Shown: positions 17,639-29,165 of the stretch, one piece after another | Numbering within the stretch: position 1 is the first letter of the stretch | Layout of the letters: each line of letters opens with the position of its first letter | Assembly (NCBI RefSeq): GCF_003351765.1 | Contig: NZ_CP031229.1 | Location: 3,720,001 to 3,784,000 of the forward strand | Length of the DNA: 64,000 nt | Direction: 5' to 3' | From: Ornithinimicrobium avium | GTDB taxonomy: Bacteria > Actinomycetota > Actinomycetes > Actinomycetales > Dermatophilaceae | Notes under the pieces: generated by a model | Databases searched by the model: none | What the model saw: the letters and a program-made list of their open reading frames with translations, nothing else | Told to the model about the DNA's origin: nothing | Position numbers and translations under genes: made by a program

Positions 17639-18580
17639 TCAGCGACGGGACTTGGGGTCGAGGGCCTCGCGCAGCGACTCACCCATGAGCGTGAAGCCCA
17701 GCGCCACCACGATGATGCACAGGGCGGGGTAGACCGCCAGGTGCGGGAAGGAGTTGAAGTAGGGCTGGGCCTGGCCGAGCATCTGGCCCCACTCGGGCCG
17801 GGTGTCGTCGGGGTTGCCCAGGCCGAGGAAGGACAGCGCGGCCGCGTCGATGATGGCCACGGCGAGCACGAGGGTGGCCTGGACGATGACCGGCCCCAGC
17901 GAGTTGGGCAGCATGTGGCGGAACACGATGGCGGCGGGGCGGACGCCCAGGGCGCGCGCGGCGAGCACATGGTCGCTGTGCCGCTGGGCGAGCATCGAGC
18001 CGCGCAGCAGCCGGGCGAAGATCGGCACCTGGATGACCGCGATGGCAAGGATGACGCTCCACTGCGAGGGCTTGAGGACCGCGGCCAGGGAGAAGGCCAT
18101 GAGCAGGGAGGGGATCGAGAGCATGACGTCGACGATGCGCATCACGGCGGAGTCCATCCAGCCGCCGATGCCGCCGGCGAGCGTCCCGAGGGTCAGGCCG
18201 CCGGCCAGTCCCCCGAGCGTGGCGAGCACGCCCACGATGAGCGTCTGACGGGAACCGACGAGCAGCCGGGAGAACAGGTCGCGCCCACGGTCGTCGGCGC
18301 CGAGGGGGAAGCCGTCCTGCGGCGGCGGCACCGGGTTGCTCTGCCGGCTCACCTCTCCGATGAGGAGCCGCTCGGCCGGGTCGTGCGGGGCGATCCACGG
18401 CGAGAGGATCGCCAGCAGCACGAAGAGCACGATGATGACCAGTCCGAAGAGGAAGACGCGGTCGGTGCGCAACCGCAGCCACGCCGAGCGCAGCAGGCTC
18501 ACGCCCTTGTCGTCGTCGAGCGCCCCGGCCTCGGCGAGGGCGTCGATCCGGTCCTTCTTCGTCTGCCCGTAGGTCTTCAC
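17639..18580 (-). CDS. dppC: Dipeptide/oligopeptide ABC transporter permease (DppC-like)
   Basis: The protein has 313 residues from GTG 18580 (GAGGGG about 8 nt upstream). A cytoplasmic N terminus precedes the first membrane helix FLFGLVIIVLFVLLAILSPW; then FPLGADDRGRDLFSRLLVGSR is the OppC-N signature, followed by five helices. The EAA loop ARALGVRPAAIVFRHMLPNSLGPVIV, which contacts the ATPases, is intact. It starts 11 bp after the dppB stop and forms the channel with DppB. Confidence 0.95.
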   Translation of the reverse strand: MKTYGQTKKDRIDALAEAGALDDDKGVSLLRSAWLRLRTDRVFLFGLVIIVLFVLLAILSPWIAPHDPAERLLIGEVSRQSNPVPPPQDGFPLGADDRGRDLFSRLLVGSRQTLIVGVLATLGGLAGGLTLGTLAGGIGGWMDSAVMRIVDVMLSIPSLLMAFSLAAVLKPSQWSVILAIAVIQVPIFARLLRGSMLAQRHSDHVLAARALGVRPAAIVFRHMLPNSLGPVIVQATLVLAVAIIDAAALSFLGLGNPDDTRPEWGQMLGQAQPYFNSFPHLAVYPALCIIVVALGFTLMGESLREALDPKSRR

Positions 18581-18591
18581 GGTCCGGCCCC

Positions 18592-19602
18592 TCACCTGGT
18601 GCGCACCCGTGGGTCGATCACCGCGTAGGCGATGTCCACGAGGAGGTTGACGACGATGTAGATGAGCGCGGCCATGAAGATGACCACTTGCAGCACGGGG
18701 TAGTCGCGCTTCTCGAAGCCGAGCGCCAGCGCCTGCCCGATGCCGGGGTAGGCGAAGACCTTCTCGGTCAGGACCGCACCGGCCAGCAGCGCACCCACCT
18801 GCAGGCCGATGATCGTCACGACCGGGATGAGGGCGTTGCGCATGATGTGCCGGCTGCGGATGACCCGCCCGGTCAGACCCTTGGCCCGCGCGGTGCGCAC
18901 GTAGTCCTCGTCGAGCACGTCCAGCACCGAGGCCCGGGTGATCCGGAAGATCACCGCGAACGGGATGGAGGACAGCGCCAGCGCCGGCAGCAGCAGGTGC
19001 CTGAAGGTGTCCCAGGCGGCGTCCCACTCGCGCGTGAGCAGGCCGTCGAGGAGCCCGAACCCGGTGACCCTCGTGGCGTTGAGCCCCGCCGTCTGGTAGC
19101 CCGAGGGAGGCAGGACGCCCCACTGGACGGCGAAGAAGTACTTCAGGACGAAGGCGAGGAAGAAGACCGGGACCGCGACCCCGACGAGGGAGGAGATGAC
19201 CAGTGAGGTGTCCAGCGCGCTCCCGCGTCGGCGCGCGGCGGCGTAGCCCAGGGGGACAGCCATCACGAGGGCGAAGATCAGCGCCAGGACGCTCAGCTCG
19301 ATGGTGGCCGGGAAGCGGTCCAGGAAGACCCGCATGGCGGGCTGCCCGGCGAAGACCCCGGTGGAGATGCCGAAGTCGCCGGCGAAGGCACGCTGCAGGA
19401 ACTGCCAGTACTGCACCGGCAGCGGCTGGTCCAGGCCGAGCTGGGCGCGCAGGTCGGCGGCCGCCTCGGGGTTGCCGCGCTCGCCGAGCAGCGCGCTGAC
19501 CGGTCCGCCCGGCAGCGCGTGCAGCCAGGCGAACAGCAGCAGGCTGAGCATGAACAGCGCAAGCACCATCTGCAGGCTGCGCCGGATGATGAACTTCAGC
19601 AC
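18592..19602 (-). CDS. dppB: Dipeptide/oligopeptide ABC transporter permease (DppB-like)
   Basis: The protein has 336 residues from GTG 19602. It opens with LKFIIRRSLQMVLALFMLSLLLF, the N-terminal helix typical of DppB/OppB, followed by a periplasmic loop (LDQPLPVQYWQFLQRAFAGDFG) and five further helices. EAA loop ARAKGLTGRVIRSRHIMRNALIPVV is present. The gene is separated from dppA by 129 bp holding a strong hairpin, so its expression is probably lower than that of dppA. Confidence 0.95.
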   Translation of the reverse strand: MLKFIIRRSLQMVLALFMLSLLLFAWLHALPGGPVSALLGERGNPEAAADLRAQLGLDQPLPVQYWQFLQRAFAGDFGISTGVFAGQPAMRVFLDRFPATIELSVLALIFALVMAVPLGYAAARRRGSALDTSLVISSLVGVAVPVFFLAFVLKYFFAVQWGVLPPSGYQTAGLNATRVTGFGLLDGLLTREWDAAWDTFRHLLLPALALSSIPFAVIFRITRASVLDVLDEDYVRTARAKGLTGRVIRSRHIMRNALIPVVTIIGLQVGALLAGAVLTEKVFAYPGIGQALALGFEKRDYPVLQVVIFMAALIYIVVNLLVDIAYAVIDPRVRTR

Positions 19603-19688
19603 GTGCGGGATCCTTCCGGGCGGGGAGCCGGGCCGGCGGTAGGGGCAGGATGCCAGACGGGAGGGGCCTGCCGCAGCAGGCGCGACGA

Positions 19689-19720
19689 CGGGCCGGTCCC
19701 TGTGGGGAGGGACCGGCCCG
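19689..19720 (-). terminator. Hairpin between dppA and dppB
   Basis: A perfect 13-bp stem (19689-19701 with 19708-19720) with a 6-nt loop starts 11 bp after the dppA stop. It lies inside the operon and so is best read as a partial terminator or mRNA-end stabiliser that gives the binding protein an excess over the membrane components. Confidence 0.7.
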
Positions 19721-19731
19721 GCGTCAGCGGC

Positions 19732-21429
19732 TCACTCCTCGATGGTGACCGTGGAGAAGTCCTCCGCCGTCAGGGGGCTGGCGACCAGTCCCTTGACGTT
19801 CTCCGCGACCACGATGGCCGGCGGCGAGTGCGACAGCGGCAGACCGGGCAGCCAGTCCTCCATGATCTTGGCGTTGAGATCCTCATACATCGCGGTGCGC
19901 TTGGCCTCGTCCGGCTCGGCGTCCGCGGCGCGCAGAGCGTCCTGCAGCTCCTGGTGGAACGGCTCGGCGCTGGTGCCGAACTGGTTGTCGTCCCCGCAGA
20001 AGAAGGCGCACAGGAAGTTGTCCGCGGAGTTCAGGTCACCGGTCCAGCCGAGGAAGAAGGCCGGGGCCTTGCTCTGCTGGGTGCCGTCGATGTAGCCACC
20101 GGCCCACGGCTTGGACACCGGGTTGACGGTGATGCCGGCCGCTTCCCAGTCCGACTTGACGGCGTCGTAGATCGCCTGCGGGTTGGGCATGTACGGGCGG
20201 GTGACCTCGGTCGGGTACCACAGCTCGATCTCCAGGTCCGACTTGCCGGCCTCCTCGAGCAGCGACTTGGTCTTCTCCGGGTCGTAGTCGTAGGCCGCGA
20301 TGTCGGCGTTCCAGCCCTCGACCGTCTTGGGGATGAACTGGGTGGCCACGCTGGCGCCGTCGGGCAGCTGGCTCTTGACCAGCTCGTCGCGGTTGATCGC
20401 GTGGTAGAGCGCCTGACGGACCTTCAGGTCCTCCAGCTGCGGGTCGGCGACCGGGTTGAGCGCCAGGTAGAGGATGTTGAACGGGTCCCGGATGAGGACC
20501 TGGTTGCCACCGTCCTCCAGGGCCGCCCAGTCGACCGGGTTGGGCAGGTCGTAGCCCTGGATCGTCCCGGCCTCGAGCTCCTGGCGGCGGGCGGTCTCGT
20601 CGGAGATGATCCGGAAGATGATCTCCTGGACGCCGGCCGGCTCGCCCCAGTAGTCGTCGTTGCGCTCGATGATGACGTTGCTGGTGCCGTCGTAGGACTT
20701 GAACTTGAACGGGCCGGTGCCGGTCGGGTGCTCGTCGGCGTAGGCCGGGAAGTCGAAGCCCTCGCCCTGGACCTTGATGCCGTTGGCGTCGTACTCCTCC
20801 ATCGCCGTCGGGGACTGGATCGCGTAGGAGGACTGCGAGAGCACCATCGGGAACTTGCCGGTGACGCGCGTCAGCTTGATCGTGGCGGTCATGTCGTCGG
20901 TCGCCTCGCACGAGTCGTAGAGCGAGTCGTCGCCGAAGCCGAAGTCGTTGCCGTAGTAGTAGGCCGCCGACGGGTTCTGCCCGACCTCGTTCTGGTCCGA
21001 CCAGCGCTCGAAGTTGTAGCAGACCGCCTCGGCGTCGAGGTCGGTGCCGTCGTGGAACTTCACGCCGTCCTGGATGTTGAAGGTCCAGGTCAGACCGTCC
21101 TCGCTGCTCTCCCAGTCGGTCGCGAGCTCCGGGACGCCGGTGGTCCCGCCGGGCTCGATGCCGATGAGGTTCTGGAAGATCTGCCGGCTCACCCGGAAGG
21201 TCTCGCCGTCGCTGGCGTAGAACGGGTCGAAGGTCGTCGGGGCACCTGCGGCCGCGAACACGAACGTCGCGTCGCTGGCCTGGCCACCGGCAGCGCCCTC
21301 GCTCTGGGTGGCGCCGTCGCCGCCGTCTCCTCCGTCCTCACCGGTGTCCCGCTGCGACTGCGCGCAGCTGGTGAGGACCAGGGCGAGCGCGGCGACCGTC
21401 GCCAGCGCTCCCACCTTGCGGTTCTTCAT
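19732..21429 (-). CDS. dppA: Peptide ABC transporter substrate-binding lipoprotein (DppA/OppA-like)
   Basis: The protein has 565 residues from ATG 21429, with AGGAGG upstream. A lipoprotein signal peptide ends in the lipobox LTSC (Cys about residue 22), then a Gly/Asp/Ser-rich linker (residues 25-52), then the SBP_bac_5 fold: TFDPFYASDGETFRVSRQIF, LTWTFNIQDGVKFHDGTDLDAEAV, GTGPFKFKSYDG and DLKVRQALYHAINRDEL are all family hallmarks. It captures peptides outside the membrane for DppBCDF. Four Cys in the mature part (AVCYNF, SCEATDD, FLCAFFCGDD) suggest disulfides. Confidence 0.95.
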   Translation of the reverse strand: MKNRKVGALATVAALALVLTSCAQSQRDTGEDGGDGGDGATQSEGAAGGQASDATFVFAAAGAPTTFDPFYASDGETFRVSRQIFQNLIGIEPGGTTGVPELATDWESSEDGLTWTFNIQDGVKFHDGTDLDAEAVCYNFERWSDQNEVGQNPSAAYYYGNDFGFGDDSLYDSCEATDDMTATIKLTRVTGKFPMVLSQSSYAIQSPTAMEEYDANGIKVQGEGFDFPAYADEHPTGTGPFKFKSYDGTSNVIIERNDDYWGEPAGVQEIIFRIISDETARRQELEAGTIQGYDLPNPVDWAALEDGGNQVLIRDPFNILYLALNPVADPQLEDLKVRQALYHAINRDELVKSQLPDGASVATQFIPKTVEGWNADIAAYDYDPEKTKSLLEEAGKSDLEIELWYPTEVTRPYMPNPQAIYDAVKSDWEAAGITVNPVSKPWAGGYIDGTQQSKAPAFFLGWTGDLNSADNFLCAFFCGDDNQFGTSAEPFHQELQDALRAADAEPDEAKRTAMYEDLNAKIMEDWLPGLPLSHSPPAIVVAENVKGLVASPLTAEDFSTVTIEE

Positions 21430-21447
21430 CGTGCCTCCTGGGGTCAT

Positions 21448-21494
21448 CCGGACACGTGGTCGTCCGGCACGTGCTGAGCGTGCCGCACGGCACG
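21448..21494. promoter_or_regulatory. Palindromes in the dppA/mutT intergenic region
   Basis: CCGGAC-N8-GTCCGG (21448-21467) and CGTGCCG-CA-CGGCACG (21479-21494) lie 19-65 nt upstream of the dppA start. Two CACGTG hexamers fall in the same stretch. They look like operator sites for a regulator of the peptide operon. No regulator gene is adjacent. Confidence 0.4.
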
Positions 21495-21579
21495 ATCCTT
21501 GGGAAGAGGGCCGGCCAAGTCGTGACGAGACTGTGACCTGCCCCGACGTGCGCGGACACCTCCGACGAGGATGGAGGGT

Positions 21580-22020
21580 ATGACGTCCAGCACCGACCGC
21601 GTCCGGGTCGCCGCCGTGGCGCTCGTCGACGACCTGTCCCGGCCGACGCGGGTGCTCGCCGCCCGGCGCAGCGCCCCGCCGGCCCTCGCGGGCGGCTGGG
21701 AGTTCCCCGGCGGCAAGGTGGAGCCGGGCGAGAGCCCGGCGCAGGCCGCCGTGCGCGAGACGCTCGAGGAGCTCGGCGTGCGGGTGCGGCTGGGGGAGCG
21801 GGTCGGCGGCGCCTGGCCGCTGGGCGGGACCGCCGAGATGCTGCTGTGGTGGGCCGAGCCGTTGCCGGGGGAGCCTGCTCCGTCGCCGGTCCAGGACCAC
21901 GACGAGCTGCGCTGGCTGGGCGCGGCCACGCTCGACGACGTGCCCTGGTTGGTCCACGACCTGCCGGTCGTGGACCACCTGCGGCCGCTGCTGGCGGACG
22001 GCCCGCAGGGCCGGTCCTGA
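21580..22020 (+). CDS. mutT: NUDIX hydrolase, MutT (8-oxo-dGTP diphosphatase) type
   Basis: The protein has 146 residues from ATG 21580 (GAGG 9 nt upstream; an in-frame ATG 21571 touches that site). The Nudix box GGKVEPGESPAQAAVRETLEELGV fits GX5EX7REUXEEXGU exactly, and WEFPGGKVE is the MutT form. The short C-terminal helix and total length match MutT proteins that remove oxidised dGTP from the nucleotide pool. It lies 44 bp upstream of typA on the same strand. Confidence 0.9.
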   Translation: MTSSTDRVRVAAVALVDDLSRPTRVLAARRSAPPALAGGWEFPGGKVEPGESPAQAAVRETLEELGVRVRLGERVGGAWPLGGTAEMLLWWAEPLPGEPAPSPVQDHDELRWLGAATLDDVPWLVHDLPVVDHLRPLLADGPQGRS

Positions 22021-22064
22021 CGACGTTGCAGGAGCACCCCCTCGACCCTGAGAGAATGGAGGTT

Positions 22065-24001
<1,937 letters not shown>

Positions 24002-24005
<4 letters not shown>

Positions 24006-24877
24006 CCGGGCCGGCCCGCCCCGACCTGCGCGACGGCCTACCCGAGGACCTCGGGCGCCCGCTGCGGGTGGTGGCGGTGCACGCGCACCCCGACGACGAG
24101 ACGCTCGCGACCGGGCTGGCGCTGGCGCACCACGCCGCGGCCGGCGACGAGGTGCACGTCGTCACCGCCACGCTCGGCGAGGAGGGCGAGGTCATCACGC
24201 CCGCGCTGGCGCACCTGGAGGGCAGCGAGGAGCTCGGCCCGCACCGGCGCGGCGAGATCGGGCGCGCCACGGCCGCGCTCGGCGTCACGCACCACTGGCT
24301 GGGCGGCGACCCGCCCCGCTGGCGCGACTCCGGTATGGAGGGCTCCGCCGCCGCCGCGCACCCGCGCGCCTTCGCGGCGGCCCCGGTCGGGCAGGCCGCG
24401 GAGGTGCTGGCCGCGCTGCTGCGCGACATCGGGCCCGACGTCGTCCTCACCTACGACCCCGAGGGCGGCTACCGCCACCCGGACCACGTCCAGACCCACC
24501 GGGTCACCGTGGCCGCGCTCGCCGCGCTGCCGCAGCAGGACCGTCCACGGCTCTACGTCGCGCTCACCCCACGGTCGTGGGCGGAGGAGGACCGGGCGTG
24601 GCTGGCCGCCCACGTGCCGGCCGGCGTGACCAGCCCCGCGGGTGGCGTGGCCGTCGTGCCCGGGCCGCGGACGCCATACCCTCCGTCGGTCGTCGAGGAC
24701 GATTGCGTGACCCATGCGGTCGTGGACGCGGACGCGCTGGTGCGCCAGGTCGCCGCGCTGCGCGAGCACCCCACCCAGGTCACGCTCCACGAGGGGTGGT
24801 ACACCCTGAGCAACGACATCGCCGCCCGGCTGCCCGGCCGGGAGGGCTACGCGCACTGGGAGGTCGAGACGCCCTGA
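24002..24877 (+). CDS. mshB: N-acetyl-1-D-myo-inositol-2-amino-2-deoxy-glucopyranoside deacetylase MshB
   Basis: The protein has 291 residues from GTG 24002, overlapping the typA stop by 4 nt. The zinc-binding PIG-L motif AHPDDE (residues 28-33) and the later HPDH provide the metal ligands and catalytic Asp. EGEVITP, LGGDPPRWRDSGMEGS and the terminal HEGWYTLSNDIAARL are MshB features that separate it from other PIG-L enzymes. It carries out the second step of mycothiol synthesis, deacetylating GlcNAc-inositol, and so implies a mycothiol-using actinobacterium. Confidence 0.93.
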
Positions 24878-24894
24878 CACCGGACCCCGAACCC

Positions 24895-25377
24895 GTGGAC
24901 ACCGACCTCTACCGCCGCGCGATGGGGCGGTTCGCCACCGGCGTGACCGTGGTGACCTCCCGGCACCGGGGGCACGACGTCGCGCTCACCGTGGCCTCGA
25001 TGACCAGCGTGTCCCTCGACCCGCTGCTGCTCATGGTGAGCCTGCACGACGAGGCGAGGGTGCTCGAGGGGATCGAGGCCGGGGAGCCCTGGGGCGTCTC
25101 GGTGCTTCCGGCCAGCCACCGGGGTCTGGCCACCTGGCTGGGCGAGCCCGGGCGTCCGCTGCACAACCAGCTGGCGCGGGTGAGCCACCGTCGCGGCGAG
25201 GTCGTCGACGTGGCGCTCATCGACGACGCGCTGGCAGCCTTCGAGTGCCGGACCTTCGCGGTCCACCCGGGCGGGGACCATGCGGTCGTGCTCGGCGAGG
25301 TCGTCGCCGTGCACGCGTCGCCGACGGATGCACCGGCGCTCGTCCACTACCGTGGGGCGCTGGGCGAGCTGCGCTGA
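24895..25377 (+). CDS. Flavin reductase-domain protein (FMN-binding split barrel)
   Basis: The protein has 160 residues from GTG 24895, 17 bp after the mshB stop; the ribosome site is weak, so coupling to mshB is likely. RRAMGRFATGVTVVTSRHRG and VALTVASMTSVSLDPLLLMVSLH are the N-terminal signature of the flavin_reduct family (HpaC/ActVB type), which reduces FMN/FAD with NAD(P)H for partner monooxygenases. CRTFAVHPGGDHAVVLGEVVAV completes the barrel. No monooxygenase is nearby. Confidence 0.9.
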   Translation: MDTDLYRRAMGRFATGVTVVTSRHRGHDVALTVASMTSVSLDPLLLMVSLHDEARVLEGIEAGEPWGVSVLPASHRGLATWLGEPGRPLHNQLARVSHRRGEVVDVALIDDALAAFECRTFAVHPGGDHAVVLGEVVAVHASPTDAPALVHYRGALGELR

Positions 25378-25418
25378 GGCGTCGCTGCTCGCACCCCGAC
25401 CGACCGGAAGGACCACCG

Positions 25419-27233
25419 ATGAGCGACCGGGACACGCTCGACCCCGGCCTGCGCGAGGAGCGCAGCACCCCCGGCAGGGAGTGGCGCGCCGTCGTGCTCC
25501 GGGTCCTCGCGGCGGTCCTCGTGCTCGGTGGCGCCTACGTGGCGGCCGCGCTCTACTTCCAGGACCGCCCGCCGGCCGGGATGAGCGTGGACGGCATCGA
25601 GATCGGCTCGATGACCCGCGAGCAGGCGCACGCCCACCTGGAGCGGGAGCTGGCCGACCGGCTGGAGGAGCCGGTGACGGTCACCCTCGTGCCGGACGGG
25701 GGCGGGTCGGCCGGGTCGGCGGGGGAACCCGCGCAGATCAGCCTGGTGCCCGCCGGGTCGGGGCTGTCCTTCGACATCGAGCAGACCCTGGACGGGGCGA
25801 CCGGCCGCAGCTTCGACCCGCGCGTGCTGTGGGCGCACGTCTCGGGCCAGGGCCAGGAGCTGGACCTGGTCGGTGCCGTGGACGAGCAGGCCCTCGACGC
25901 CGCGCTGCAGTCGGCGGCCAAGGACTACGACGAGGACGCCGTCGAGGGGAAGGTGTCGCTCGGCGAGGACGGCGAGGACGGCGTGTCCGTCGAGGACCCG
26001 CGGCCCGGGCGCCGGCTGGACGTGCCGGCCACCGCGGCCGCGGTCGAGGCGGCGTGGCCGGCGAGCACCCAGGTCGAGGGGACGGCCGCCCTGGTGCGGG
26101 CGAAGCTGTCGGCGAAGGACCTCGAGCGGTTCCGCACCGAGGAGGTGGAGCCGGCCCTGGCCGCGCCGGTGAAGGTGACCGCCGTCCGCGGGAAGGGCGA
26201 CGGGGCGAAGCGCGCGACGGCCGAGATCGCCCCCCGCGAGCTGGCGGAGCTGCTGACGGTGCGGCGCGGACAGGACGACGCCCTCTCCCTCGAGCTGGAC
26301 CAGGAGGCCCTCCTGGCCCGCGTCCGTCAGGATCTCGGACAGCTCGAGCGCGGTCCGAGGGACGCCACCGTGCGGCTGGCGGGGTCCGACGTCGAGGTCG
26401 TGCCGGCCCGGGCCGGGACGGCGCTGGTCGAGGACGGGCTGACCGAGAAGATCAGCGCGGCGCTGTCGGCGACCGGCAAGGAGCGGACCGTCCGGGCCGA
26501 GCTGCGCGCGGTGGAGCCGGCCATCCCGACCTCGGTCTCGCAGGGCTGGTCCTTCACCCAGATGGCGAGCTTCACCTCTCAGTTCCCCACCGGGGCGGCC
26601 AACGCCGAGCGCACCGCCAACCTGCACGCCGGGGTGGAGCATCTCGACGGCACGGTCGTCATGCCGGGCCAGCAGTTCAGCCTGGGCGCGGCGCTCGGTG
26701 ACATCAGCGAGGCGGGCGGCTACCACGAGGCGCCGATCATCGTCGAGGGCCGTCTCGTCATGGGCATCGGCGGCGGGCTGTCGCAGATCTCCACCGTGGT
26801 GTTCAACACCTCCTGGCTGGCCGGCGTGCAGCTGGACGCGCACACGCCGCACTCCTACTACATCCCTCGTTACCCGGCCGGGCGGGAGGCGACGCTGGCC
26901 CTCCCGGGGCTGGACAACCTGTGGACCAACGACACCGACAACCCCGTCGTGCTCCGGGCCTGGATCAGCGGGGACGTCATCCACATGGTCTTCCTCGGCG
27001 ACCGTCAGTACACGGTGACGACCCTCGACAGCGAGCGCTACGACCGCACCCAGGGTGAGCGGGTCGAGGACGACAGCGCGGAGTGCGTGCCGCAGCATGC
27101 CTCGGACGGCTTCACGATCGTCAGCACGCGCATCCTGTCCCAGGGCGGGACGGAGGTGAGCCGCGACTCGTTCACGACCGTCTACCAGCCGGCCGACGAG
27201 ATCGTGTGCACCAACCCGCAGGCCGGTTACTGA
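25419..27233 (+). CDS. VanW-domain cell-envelope protein with YoaR-like N-terminal domains
   Basis: The protein has 604 residues from ATG 25419, with GGAAGGA 6 nt upstream. One membrane helix (about residues 26-46) anchors a long extracellular part. Two peptidoglycan-binding-like domains follow (SVDGIEIGSMTREQAHAHLERELA, then about residues 200-360). The VanW domain at about 390-520 has TANLHAGVEHLDGTVVMPGQQFSLG and GGGLSQISTVVFNTSW. Its role in glycopeptide-type resistance clusters is undefined; chromosomal actinobacterial copies like this are probably cell-wall proteins. Acidic and Glu/Asp-rich between domains. Confidence 0.9.
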   Translation: MSDRDTLDPGLREERSTPGREWRAVVLRVLAAVLVLGGAYVAAALYFQDRPPAGMSVDGIEIGSMTREQAHAHLERELADRLEEPVTVTLVPDGGGSAGSAGEPAQISLVPAGSGLSFDIEQTLDGATGRSFDPRVLWAHVSGQGQELDLVGAVDEQALDAALQSAAKDYDEDAVEGKVSLGEDGEDGVSVEDPRPGRRLDVPATAAAVEAAWPASTQVEGTAALVRAKLSAKDLERFRTEEVEPALAAPVKVTAVRGKGDGAKRATAEIAPRELAELLTVRRGQDDALSLELDQEALLARVRQDLGQLERGPRDATVRLAGSDVEVVPARAGTALVEDGLTEKISAALSATGKERTVRAELRAVEPAIPTSVSQGWSFTQMASFTSQFPTGAANAERTANLHAGVEHLDGTVVMPGQQFSLGAALGDISEAGGYHEAPIIVEGRLVMGIGGGLSQISTVVFNTSWLAGVQLDAHTPHSYYIPRYPAGREATLALPGLDNLWTNDTDNPVVLRAWISGDVIHMVFLGDRQYTVTTLDSERYDRTQGERVEDDSAECVPQHASDGFTIVSTRILSQGGTEVSRDSFTTVYQPADEIVCTNPQAGY

Positions 27234-27251
27234 CCGGTTCGGCGAGCCGGT
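27233..27251 (+). terminator. Possible terminator of the VanW gene
   Basis: ACCGGTTC-GGC-GAGCCGGT forms an 8-bp stem (one G-T) that begins at the last base of the VanW stop codon. There is no T run. Confidence 0.4.
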
Positions 27252-27291
27252 GCCGACCGACCCCGTGGGAGGGGACCCCTCGCGGACGGCA

Positions 27292-27297
27292 TACTCT
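27292..27297 (+). promoter_or_regulatory. -10 element of the ferredoxin gene (leaderless type)
   Basis: TACTCT with 6 nt to ATG 27304; no ribosome site is present. Confidence 0.6.
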
Positions 27298-27303
27298 TGG
27301 CCC

Positions 27304-27630
27304 ATGACGTATGTGATCGCGCAGCCGTGCGTTGACCTCAAGGACAAGTCCTGCATCGAGGAGTGCCCGGTCGACTGCATCTACGAGGGCGAACGCTCGC
27401 TCTACATCCATCCGGACGAGTGCGTGGACTGCGGTGCCTGCGAGCCCGTGTGCCCGGTGGAGGCGATCTACTACGAGGACGACGTCCCGCAGGAGTGGGC
27501 GGACTACTACAAGGCCAACGTGGAGTTCTTCGACGACCTCGGCAGCCCCGGCGGCGCCGCGAAGACGGGCGTGATCCCCAAGGACCACCCGCTCGTCGCC
27601 GCGCTGCCCCCGCAGTCGCACGACGAGTGA
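27304..27630 (+). CDS. fdxA: 7Fe ferredoxin (3Fe-4S plus 4Fe-4S)
   Basis: The protein has 108 residues from ATG 27304. Cys at 9, 17, 21, 25, 40, 43, 46 and 50 follow the pattern of actinobacterial 7Fe ferredoxins (FdxA/FdxC): the first part PCVDLKDKSCIEECPVDC, the second ECVDCGACEPVCP. The acidic C-terminal tail (EWADYYKANVEFFDDLGSPGGA) is also typical. It carries electrons at low potential to partners such as P450s and oxidoreductases. The start follows a -10 element by 6 nt, suggesting a leaderless mRNA; gltA begins 46 bp downstream. Confidence 0.96.
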   Translation: MTYVIAQPCVDLKDKSCIEECPVDCIYEGERSLYIHPDECVDCGACEPVCPVEAIYYEDDVPQEWADYYKANVEFFDDLGSPGGAAKTGVIPKDHPLVAALPPQSHDE

Positions 27631-27676
27631 CGACCCCGCGGTCCCGCCCCTCGAACCCGGCCCACAGGAGGACCAG

Positions 27677-28975
<1,299 letters not shown>

Positions 28976-28992
28976 GGCTGGACCAGCACCCC

Positions 28993-29031
28993 GGACGGCC
29001 CCGGACCGCGAGATGCGGTCCGGGGCCGTCC
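28993..29031. terminator. Terminator after gltA
   Basis: A perfect 17-bp GC-rich stem (28993-29009 with 29015-29031) has loop GAGAT, the same pentaloop as the terminator at 6377-6413. It lies 18 bp after the gltA stop. Confidence 0.85.
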
Positions 29032-29057
29032 CGTGTCCGGGCACACGCTGCGCGGCC

Positions 29058-29137
29058 CACTCACCGGAGTGGCTCGTGCACGCATCTTCGGTGAGGAGCG
29101 TGCCTCACCCACTCAGGTGAGTGGCGTGTGCACGGGA
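29058..29137. repeat. Cluster of short palindromes in the convergent gltA/29166 gap
   Basis: CACTC-ACCG-GAGTG (29058-29071) and CACTC-AGGT-GAGTG (29110-29123) are 52 bp apart and each is followed by a GTGCACG-like word. Between them GGTGAG (29090-29095) pairs with CTCACC (29104-29109). They may be the terminator of the minus-strand gene or protein-binding sites. The remaining intergenic DNA shows nothing else. Confidence 0.4.
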
Positions 29138-29165
29138 CTCGCAGGCTCGTGTCCTCGCCCGGCTG

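Noticed and set aside
21454..21476. CACGTG pair as a eukaryote-like E-box system
   Set aside because: Six-base palindromes are expected often at this GC content; only the longer inverted repeats were kept.
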